Position numbers and translations under genes: made by a program. DNA of 38,828 nt from Azospirillum endophyticum. Lineage in GTDB: Bacteria; Pseudomonadota; Alphaproteobacteria; Azospirillales; Azospirillaceae. The DNA is taken from positions 1-38,828 of the forward strand of contig NZ_JAENHM010000012.1 in assembly GCF_016595245.1 (NCBI RefSeq), in the 5' to 3' direction. Positions 32,683 to 38,828 of this stretch are shown here, one piece after another (the first letter of the stretch is position 1; every line of letters begins with the position of its first letter). The notes beneath the pieces are model-generated. The model searched no databases and was not told where the DNA came from. It saw only the letters and a list, made by a program, of their open reading frames with translations.

Positions 32683-34116
32683 TTAGTGGATGCTCTCGCC
32701 GTGCAGGGCGAGGTCGAGACCGTCGCGCTCCACGTCTTCCTCGACGCGCAGGCCCATGACCACGTCGACGACCTTCAGCAGGACGAAGGTGGCGATGGCG
32801 CACCAGACCATGGTGTAGAGGACGCCCTGGACCTGGATCCACACGGCGGCGGCGTTGCCCTCCAGCAGGCCCAGCGTGGCCTTGGGGTCGGCCTGCAGGA
32901 CGGCGGCGAAGCCGCCTTCGCTGTTGGACACCGACATCTTGGCGAAGACGCCGGTCAGCAGGGCGCCGATCAGGCCGCCGACGCCGTGCACGCCGAAGGC
33001 GTCCAGGCTGTCGTCATAGCCCAGCATGTGCTTGAGGCTGGTGGCCGACCAGAAGCAGACCACACCGGCGACGATGCCGATGACGATGGCGCCCGTCGGG
33101 TCGACGAAGCCGGCGGCCGGGGTCACCGCGACCAGGCCGGCGACGGCGCCGGAGATGATGCCGAGGATCGACGGCTTGCCCTTGACGATCCACTCCGCGA
33201 ACAGCCAGCCCATGGCGGCACCGGCGGTGGCGATGTGCGTGGCGGCCAGCGCCATGCCGGCGCGCGGACCGGCGGTCAGGGCCGAACCGGCGTTGAAGCC
33301 GAACCAGCCCACCCACAGCAGCGAGGCGCCGATCAGCGACAGCACCAGGTTGTGCGGCATGAAGGCTTCCTTCGGGTAGCCCTTGCGCTTGCCGATCACC
33401 AGCGCGGCGACCAGGCCGGCGACTCCAGCGTTGATGTGCACGACGGTGCCGCCGGCGAAGTCCAGCACGCCCAGGCCGAACAGGAAGCCCGACGGGTACC
33501 AGACCCAGTGGGCGATCGGCGCATAGACCACGATCGACCACAGGGCGGTGAAGACCAGCAGCGAGGAGAACTTCATGCGGTCGGCGAAGGCGCCGGTGAT
33601 CAGCGCCGGGGTGATGATCGCGAAGGTCATCTGGAACATCATGAAGACCGGCTCGGGGATCGTCGTCGCGACGCCCGATCCCGTCGCCTCGCCCAGCACG
33701 AAGGCCTTCGAGAAGTCGAGCCCGTTCAGGAACAGCCGGTCGAGACCGCCGACATAGGCACCGGTGCCGGTGAAGGCCAGGCTGTAGCCGATCACGTACC
33801 ACAGCACGCTGATCAGGCAGGTGATGGCGAAGCTCTGCATCACCGTCGACAGCACGTTCATCTTGCGGACCATGCCGCCGTAGAACAGCGCAAGGCCGGG
33901 GATGGTCATCATCAGCACCAGCGCGGTGGAGACCAGCATCCAGGCGGTGTCGCCGCCATTCAGCGCCGGAGCCGCCGGCGCGGCAGCCGCGGCGGCAGCC
34001 GCAGCCGCGGCAGCGGCGGCAGCCGCCGGATCCTGGGCAAGGGCGGCGGCCGGCATGCCGACCGCGCCCAGAGCAACCGCCATCATCGGTGCGGCCATAA
34101 GGAACAGACGGTTCAT
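32683..34116 (-). CDS. amtB: Ammonium transporter
   Basis: A 477-aa Amt/Rh-type channel for ammonium in the inner membrane. The signal peptide (1-28, ending AALA-QDP) is followed by an unusual run of 16 alanines (31-46, mixed codons) and then the 11-TM core. The twin pore histidines are H227 (GGTVVHINAG) and H377 (DAFGVHGVGG). The C-terminal tail RVEEDVERDGLDLALHGES carries the GlnK-interaction style. The ATG at 34116 has GAGGAG upstream. No glnK/glnB gene is adjacent. A sigma-54 promoter lies at 34276-34291, so nitrogen control through NtrC is expected. Confidence 0.96.
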   Translation of the reverse strand: MNRLFLMAAPMMAVALGAVGMPAAALAQDPAAAAAAAAAAAAAAAAPAAPALNGGDTAWMLVSTALVLMMTIPGLALFYGGMVRKMNVLSTVMQSFAITCLISVLWYVIGYSLAFTGTGAYVGGLDRLFLNGLDFSKAFVLGEATGSGVATTIPEPVFMMFQMTFAIITPALITGAFADRMKFSSLLVFTALWSIVVYAPIAHWVWYPSGFLFGLGVLDFAGGTVVHINAGVAGLVAALVIGKRKGYPKEAFMPHNLVLSLIGASLLWVGWFGFNAGSALTAGPRAGMALAATHIATAGAAMGWLFAEWIVKGKPSILGIISGAVAGLVAVTPAAGFVDPTGAIVIGIVAGVVCFWSATSLKHMLGYDDSLDAFGVHGVGGLIGALLTGVFAKMSVSNSEGGFAAVLQADPKATLGLLEGNAAAVWIQVQGVLYTMVWCAIATFVLLKVVDVVMGLRVEEDVERDGLDLALHGESIH

Positions 34117-34275
34117 CGAGGCTCCTCTTTCTCCAAAATCGCTCCCACCCCGGTACGGCCGGCGCGGCACCGGAGGTGTTCCGCGCTCGGGCGCCGCACT
34201 GGGGCGACCCCGTCCCGGTCGCCCCGTCCCCGGCGAAGACGGGGCGGCGGACGGAACCGAGGACGCCTCCAGCGT

Positions 34276-34291
34276 TACAAGAAGCGTGCCA
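34276..34291 (-). promoter_or_regulatory. Sigma-54 promoter of amtB
   Basis: On the minus strand TGGCACGCTTCTTGTA matches the -24/-12 consensus TGGCACG-N4-TTGCW, with one change (TTGTA). The start codon is about 150 bp downstream. NtrC-dependent amtB expression is known in related bacteria. Confidence 0.7.
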
Positions 34292-34320
34292 GTCGAAAAC
34301 GGCTTGGAATCGTCAGGGTT

Positions 34321-34335
34321 GTCCTGAAGCAGGAC
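34321..34335. promoter_or_regulatory. Palindrome GTCCTG-AAG-CAGGAC upstream of the amtB promoter
   Basis: A perfect 6+3+6 inverted repeat about 30 bp upstream of the -24 element. It is not a match to the NtrC consensus (GCAC...GTGC), so its role is open. Confidence 0.35.
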
Positions 34336-34776
34336 CCTCGAACGGGCACCCTCCTACGAGTCGCACCCGGTTCTTGCACAGGAAATGAGCAGATTGCGGA
34401 GCCGACATTTTGCCGCAATTTTCGGGCTTTCGACCGAAAGGCAGGGCCGGCAGCGGCGAGCCACCCCCGTCCGATCCGGCATTTTGGCTGCCATTCCAGC
34501 AAATGATCAAAAAATAGGCAGATGATAGCCTGCGCGACGGTCACCGGAGCGGCATCGGCCAGCGCCTCTACCTCTTCCATCCAGGCCATTCGGCAAGGGG
34601 CCGCATACGCCCCTCTTTCCTCCTAGGACCGCCAAGCGGCGGTGCGGCGGGTAGGCCGATGCCAACCTTCCGCCGGGCCTATTGGACATGGCGGCGAGAT
34701 GTGGCACCGTCAACGCCTCCATATGGAATGGCCGCCGCCGAGCGGCCGCAAGAATAAGGCAAAGGGGGTAACGGCC

Positions 34777-36048
34777 ATGCTCGACAAACGGGATCTGCGC
34801 CTCGCACCGCGACGTGCGGTGGCGCTGGTGCTGGCCGGGGGACGCGGAAGCCGTCTGAAGCAGCTGACCGACCGGCGGGCCAAGCCGGCGACCTATTTCG
34901 GCGGCAAGTACCGCATCATCGACTTCGCGCTGTCCAACTGCGTCAATTCCGGATTCCGCCGGATCGGCGTGCTGACGCAGTACAAGTCGCACAGCCTTCT
35001 GCGCCATCTCCAGCGCGGCTGGAACGTCTTCCGCGGCGAGATGAACGAGTTCTGCGACCTGCTGCCGGCCCAGCAGCGCGTCAGCGAGACCGAGTGGTAC
35101 CAGGGCACCGCCGACGCGGTGTACCAGAACCTCGACATCCTGCGCGATCACGAGCCGGAATACGTCCTGATCCTGGCCGGCGACCACATCTACAAGATGG
35201 ATTACGGCGCGCTGCTGCTCGACCACATCGACCGCAAGGCCGACGTCACCGTTCCCTGCATCGCGGTCCCGCGCGAACAGGCGACCGGCTTCGGCGTGAT
35301 GCACATCGACGAGGAGCGCCGCATCATCGACTTCGTCGAGAAGCCGGCCGACCCGCCGCCGATGCCGGGCCGCCCCGATCTGGCGCTGGCCAGCATGGGC
35401 ATCTACGTCTTCAACGCCCAGTTCCTCTATGAACAGCTGGAGCGCGACGTCGCCACCCCCGGCTCCAGCCGCGATTTCGGCAAGGACATCATCCCGCATC
35501 TGGTCAAGACCGGTGCCCGGATCGTCGCCCATGACTATGCCGACAGCGCCATCATCGACGCGCCCGACAACAGCCCCTACTGGCGCGATGTCGGCACCAT
35601 CGACGCCTATTGGGAATCCAACCTCGACCTCTGCCACGTCACGCCGCAGCTGAACCTGTACAACCGCGAGTGGCCGATCTTCACCTACCAGGAGCAGCTG
35701 CCGCCGGCGAAGTTCGTCTTCGACGACGAGAACCGCCGCGGCATGGCGGTGGACAGCCTGGTGTCGGGCGGCTGCATCATCTCCGGCTCCACCGTGCGGC
35801 GGTCGCTGCTGTTCAGCTCGGTCCGCGTCAACTCCTACAGCGAGCTGCACGAGGCGGTGGTGCTGCCGGAATGCGACATCGGCCGCCATTGCCGCCTGAA
35901 GAAGGTGGTGATCGACCGCGGCGTCAGCATCCCCAACGGCCTCGTCGTCGGCGAGGACGCGGAGCTGGACGCCAAGCGCTTCCACCGCAGCGAGGGCGGC
36001 GTCGTCCTGATCACCCGCGAGATGATCGAGAAACTGCCGAAGGAATAG
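34777..36048 (+). CDS. glgC: Glucose-1-phosphate adenylyltransferase
   Basis: Makes ADP-glucose, the glycogen donor, from glucose 1-phosphate and ATP. 423 aa, standard length. [22 protein letters not shown] is the nucleotide and effector region near 18-38. [24 protein letters not shown] and DFVEKP match the catalytic core, and the C-terminal left-handed helix (about 310-420) is complete. The ATG at 34777 with AGGGGG upstream fits; a longer frame from 34642 is not supported. glgA follows about 200 bp later with a palindromic repeat between, so co-transcription is likely but the repeat may modulate it. Confidence 0.96.
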   Translation: MLDKRDLRLAPRRAVALVLAGGRGSRLKQLTDRRAKPATYFGGKYRIIDFALSNCVNSGFRRIGVLTQYKSHSLLRHLQRGWNVFRGEMNEFCDLLPAQQRVSETEWYQGTADAVYQNLDILRDHEPEYVLILAGDHIYKMDYGALLLDHIDRKADVTVPCIAVPREQATGFGVMHIDEERRIIDFVEKPADPPPMPGRPDLALASMGIYVFNAQFLYEQLERDVATPGSSRDFGKDIIPHLVKTGARIVAHDYADSAIIDAPDNSPYWRDVGTIDAYWESNLDLCHVTPQLNLYNREWPIFTYQEQLPPAKFVFDDENRRGMAVDSLVSGGCIISGSTVRRSLLFSSVRVNSYSELHEAVVLPECDIGRHCRLKKVVIDRGVSIPNGLVVGEDAELDAKRFHRSEGGVVLITREMIEKLPKE

Positions 36049-36098
36049 GAAACCTCCCTTTCCCCCTCCGACCGAAACCGCCCCCTCTCCCTCTCAGC

Positions 36099-36183
36099 CG
36101 TCATTCCCGCGCAGGCGGGAATCCAGCCGACTCAGCGGCTTGACCGCGAAGCTTTCTGGATCCCCGCCTCCGCGGGGATGACG
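36099..36183. repeat. 85-nt palindromic repeat unit, copy 2 (HPREGGDP type)
   Basis: Arms 36099-36126 and 36156-36183 are 28 nt each, with three mismatches, around a 29-nt centre of different sequence from copy 1 (9472-9556). It lies between glgC and glgA and has no surrounding terminal repeats or target duplication that I can see. Confidence 0.8.
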
Positions 36184-36254
36184 GCCGGGTGAGCGGCAGG
36201 CCAGCCGTTCCTCTCTCCGCCTTTCCCTCCCGCCTATCGCCGAGTGCCTTCCCG

Positions 36255-37721
36255 ATGCGCGTCCTCTACGTCACGTCCGAATGCTACCCGATGGTCAAGA
36301 CGGGGGGGCTGGCGGACGTGTCCGCCGCCCTGCCGCCGGCCCTGAACGCCGCCGGCGCCGACGTCCGCCTGCTGCTGCCCGGCTATCCCGCCGTCCTGAA
36401 CAGCCTGCAGAACCTGCACGAGGTCGGCGACCTGATCACCGACCTGCCCGGCTGCGACCGCGCCCAGCTGTGCATCGGCCGCACCGCCGACGGGGTCCTC
36501 GCCTATGCGCTGAAGGCGCCGTCGCTGTACGACCGGCCGGGCAACCCCTATCTCGGGCCGGACGGCAAGGACTGGGCGGACAACGCCCTGCGCTTCGCGG
36601 CGCTGGCCTGGGTCGCCGCCGGCTTCGCGGCGGAGGAGTCCTACGATCCCTGGTGGCGGCCCGACATCCTGCACGGCCACGACTGGCAGGCGGCGCTGAT
36701 CCCCGCCTACCTGACCCTGCGCCCCGACCGCTTCGCCGGCCCCTTCCGGCCGGGCACCGTGCTGACCATCCACAACATCGCCTATCAGGGCCTCTTCGGC
36801 CCCTGGATGATGGGCGACCTCGGCCTGCCCTCCTCCAGCTTCCGCGTCGACGGCGTCGAGTATTACGGCAACATCAGCTTCCTGAAGGCGGGTTGCTTCT
36901 ACGCCGACCGCCTGACCACGGTCAGCCCGACCTATGCCAACGAGATCCAGACGGCCGAGCACGGCACCGGCCTGCAGGGGCTGCTCGCCACCCGCTCCGA
37001 CGTGCTGACCGGCATTCTGAACGGCGTCGATTACGCGGTGTGGGACCCGGCGACCGACCCGCATCTGCCCGCCCGCTACACCCCCGATGATTTGGGCGGC
37101 AAGGACGCCTGCAAGGCCGACCTGCAATCTGCCTTCGGCCTGGACCGCCGCCCCGACGCGCCGCTGGCCGCCGTGGTCAGCCGCCTGACCTGGCACAAGG
37201 GTCTCGATCTGGTGCAGGAGGCGGCCAGCCAATGGGTGTCCTGGGGCGGCCAGCTGGTGGTTCTGGGCAGCGGCGACGCGTCGAGCGAGGCCGGCTTCCG
37301 CCATCTCGCCCAATGGCACCCGCAATCGGTCGGCGTCCGCATCGGCTATGACGAGCCGCTGTCCCACCGCATCCAGGCCGGCGCCGACCTGTTCCTGGTG
37401 CCGTCGCGGTCGGAGCCCTGCGGCCTGACCCAGCTCTATGCCCTGAAATACGGCACCCTGCCGCTGGTCCGCCGCACCGGTGGCCTCGCCGACACGGTGA
37501 TCGACGCCAACCCGGCCGCCGGTGCCGACGGCAGCGCGACGGGCTTCCAGTTCGTCAACGCGACCGGCCAGGAACTGGTGTGGGCGCTGCGCCGGACGAT
37601 GAGCGTCTACCGCAAACCCGACCGCTGGCAGGCGATGCAGCGCCGCGCCATGACGCGGGACTTCGGCTGGCACGGACCGGCGGAGGAGTATATGGAGCTG
37701 TATCGCGGGGTGACGAAATAG
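36255..37721 (+). CDS. glgA: Glycogen synthase (ADP-glucose)
   Basis: Extends alpha-1,4-glucan from ADP-glucose; GT5 family. 488 aa. The ADP-glucose lysine K15 is in KTGGL. HGHDWQAALIPAY, IHNIAYQG and the C-terminal PSRSEPCGLTQLYALKYGT with RRTGGLADTV are all present. The ATG at 36255 gives MRVLYVTSECYP, matching the family start; a GTG at 36189 would add 22 residues, and no strong Shine-Dalgarno is seen for either. It is downstream of glgC, with glgB, glgP and glgX not in the window. Confidence 0.96.
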   Translation: MRVLYVTSECYPMVKTGGLADVSAALPPALNAAGADVRLLLPGYPAVLNSLQNLHEVGDLITDLPGCDRAQLCIGRTADGVLAYALKAPSLYDRPGNPYLGPDGKDWADNALRFAALAWVAAGFAAEESYDPWWRPDILHGHDWQAALIPAYLTLRPDRFAGPFRPGTVLTIHNIAYQGLFGPWMMGDLGLPSSSFRVDGVEYYGNISFLKAGCFYADRLTTVSPTYANEIQTAEHGTGLQGLLATRSDVLTGILNGVDYAVWDPATDPHLPARYTPDDLGGKDACKADLQSAFGLDRRPDAPLAAVVSRLTWHKGLDLVQEAASQWVSWGGQLVVLGSGDASSEAGFRHLAQWHPQSVGVRIGYDEPLSHRIQAGADLFLVPSRSEPCGLTQLYALKYGTLPLVRRTGGLADTVIDANPAAGADGSATGFQFVNATGQELVWALRRTMSVYRKPDRWQAMQRRAMTRDFGWHGPAEEYMELYRGVTK

Positions 37722-37747
37722 TAGATCAACTTGCCGCCTGTTTCCAT

Positions 37748-38749
37748 TCATCGAATTCGGAAACTGGCAGCAAGTTGGTTTGGCTCCAGTTGTCCTGGTT
37801 CGAGGTTAGCGTCCGTAAGGTTGGCGTCCGTCAGATTGGCGCCCAGCAGGTTGGCGCCCAAGAGGTTAGCGTCCATTAGGTTGGCGTCCGTCAGGTCCGC
37901 ACTTAACAGGTCGGCGCCTATCAACGTGGCGTCCATCAGGTTGGCGTCCGCCAAGTCGGCGCGCGTCAGGTTAGCATCCGTCAGGATGGCGCGCGTCAGG
38001 TCGGCGTTCGTCAGGTTGGCGCGCGTCAGGTCAGCGTCCGTTAGGTTGGCGCCCCTCAGGTTGACACCCGCTAGGTTGGTACCCCACAGGTTGGCACGCG
38101 TCAGGTTGGCACCACGCAGGTTGGCGTCCGTTAGGTTGACGCCTGTCAGGTTGACGCCTGTCAAGTTGGTGCCCGTCAGGTTGGTGCCCATGAGGTTGGC
38201 ACCCATCAGGTTGGCGCCCGTTAGGTGGGCACCTGCTAGGTTGGCACGCGTTAAGTTAGCGCCTCTCAGGTCGGCATCCCTCAGGTCTGCGTCCGTCAGG
38301 TCAAAAATGTGGAATGTATGCCGAGCGACGGACCATTCTGTCACAGGGCCAGCGAGGCGATGCAGGGTTGCTGCCAGCATCGCGGAGTTGATGCGGATGG
38401 GAGCAAATTTTTCCGCCGGAACGCGGAACATTGCCGCAACGGCACAGAGCATGGCAATCTCGGTGTTGCGCACCAACCGTTCGCTGGTCCGCGAGCGCAT
38501 CACACCGTCCAGCAAGGGCATGCCCGTTTCCAGACACTCCACCAACAGACTGGACAGGGCGTCCCGCCATCGAGTGACCTCCAGAGGACGGAGACCAGCT
38601 TCGGCAGCCACTTGCGCGGCCAGAAAATCGTACGTCGCCCAGTCCATAACCGTCGGACCGCATAGTTCCAGCCAGTCCTTCAATGCAGCATCTATCTTGT
38701 TTCGCCTGACCTCCTGCGCGTTCGGCATCTCCGGCAATAGGCGAACCAC
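37748..38749 (-). CDS. Pentapeptide-repeat protein with unknown N-terminal domain
   Basis: A 333-aa protein. Residues about 149-326 are some 35 uninterrupted A(D/N)LXX repeats (NLTDA, NLTRA, NLMGA), predicted to form a right-handed quadrilateral beta-helix. Residues 1-148 are helical-looking, with a short hydrophobic stretch (NTEIAMLCAVAAMF), and are not recognised. Such proteins range from gyrase-protecting DNA mimics (Qnr, MfpA) to scaffolds; nothing here decides. The repeats give a 15-bp periodicity at DNA level. GC is lower than in glgA. GTG at 38749 or ATG at 38728 may be the start. It is convergent with glgA, 26 bp apart. Confidence 0.85.
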   Translation of the reverse strand: MVRLLPEMPNAQEVRRNKIDAALKDWLELCGPTVMDWATYDFLAAQVAAEAGLRPLEVTRWRDALSSLLVECLETGMPLLDGVMRSRTSERLVRNTEIAMLCAVAAMFRVPAEKFAPIRINSAMLAATLHRLAGPVTEWSVARHTFHIFDLTDADLRDADLRGANLTRANLAGAHLTGANLMGANLMGTNLTGTNLTGVNLTGVNLTDANLRGANLTRANLWGTNLAGVNLRGANLTDADLTRANLTNADLTRAILTDANLTRADLADANLMDATLIGADLLSADLTDANLMDANLLGANLLGANLTDANLTDANLEPGQLEPNQLAASFRIR

Positions 38750-38828
38750 CCGGCGGGCGGTCAGGAACTAGAGGCTGTTAGGGACTTGTAGGATGGCGAC
38801 AGCTTTTCCGAGCATGAGGCAGGCGAAA

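Larger units (their letters stand above)
34117..34776. other. 660-bp divergent regulatory region between amtB and glgC
   Basis: No convincing gene. It contains the sigma-54 promoter (34276-34291) and palindrome (34321-34335) for amtB, and a hairpin GGGGC-N7-GCCCC at 34597-34613. A 104-aa minus-strand frame (34275-34589) overlaps the promoter and is treated as chance. The glgC promoter should lie near its right end. Confidence 0.5.

Noticed and set aside
34275..34589. A 104-aa minus-strand frame between amtB and glgC
   Set aside because: It overlaps the amtB sigma-54 promoter, has no convincing Shine-Dalgarno or family resemblance, and fits chance opening in GC-rich DNA.
36189..36254. GTG start at 36189 for glgA
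   Set aside because: The KTGGL motif is at residue 15 from the ATG at 36255, as in the family; the extension is Pro/Ser-rich and follows directly from the repeat.
37800..38310. Regular 15-bp repeats resembling a CRISPR-like or satellite array
   Set aside because: They are the coding sequence of the pentapeptide repeats (A(D/N)LXX) on the minus strand, with no spacers.
38771..38828. GAGGCTGTTAGGGACTTG at the right edge as a possible insertion-sequence end
   Set aside because: Only a few tens of bases are visible, with no second end or transposase; it cannot be supported from this window.

Overview
The window is high-GC, densely packed bacterial chromosome. It looks like an alphaproteobacterium of the Azospirillum group (Rhodospirillales). 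This is an inference from gene content and protein style: an ALAS-type hemA, an ATP-dependent ligase/exonuclease pair, a PHB-type 3-hydroxybutyrate dehydrogenase, a large chemoreceptor and several c-di-GMP proteins, amtB with a sigma-54 promoter, glgC-glgA, and RHPREGGDP-type palindromic repeats. No rRNA, tRNA, CRISPR array, prophage or complete insertion sequence was recognised.

Layout. 1-2.4 kb: an RlmD/RumA-like rRNA methyltransferase and a hot-dog thioesterase (minus strand), then a small acidic protein (plus). 2.4-5.7 kb: two polyamine-type ABC permeases without their ATPase or binding protein, an Hpt/pseudo-receiver protein, and a PadR-like regulator. 5.9-8.2 kb: hemA, with a perfect FNR/FixK-type box upstream, and upp. 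8.3-9.6 kb: an AAA ATPase of lower GC whose original ATG and Shine-Dalgarno have been separated from the gene by a 172-bp MITE-like insertion. 9.8-14.7 kb: a CZB-GGDEF zinc-sensing diguanylate cyclase, trpF and pyrF (overlapping), a heme oxygenase, and an Atm1-type ABC exporter, all on the minus strand. 15.0-17.5 kb: a chemoreceptor. 17.6-19.6 kb: 3-hydroxybutyrate dehydrogenase and a patatin-like phospholipase. 19.9-23.8 kb: a small lipoprotein, ATP-dependent DNA ligase plus ligase-associated exonuclease (overlapping), and psuG. 23.9-29.2 kb: an unknown small protein, a membrane diguanylate cyclase, and a four-domain sensor-PAS-GGDEF-EAL protein with five 15-bp tandem repeats just before its start. 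29.6-32.5 kb: a catalase-like heme protein, an IalB-like secreted protein and a pirin. 32.7-34.1 kb: amtB. 34.8-37.7 kb: glgC and glgA, separated by a second copy of the 85-nt palindromic repeat. 37.7-38.7 kb: a pentapeptide-repeat protein.

Themes. (i) Heme and oxygen: hemA under an apparent FNR-type site, a heme oxygenase beside an Atm1-like exporter, and a catalase-like protein. (ii) c-di-GMP: two cyclases and one bifunctional-looking protein, with a chemoreceptor and an Hpt protein. (iii) Carbon and nitrogen storage: glycogen synthesis, PHB-related dehydrogenase and ammonium uptake. The most unusual points are the start-codon displacement of the AAA ATPase, the tandem-repeat leader of the sensor GGDEF-EAL gene, the break in the usual pyrF-trpF-trpB-trpA order by a CZB-GGDEF gene, and the terminal pentapeptide-repeat protein with an unrecognised N-terminal domain.
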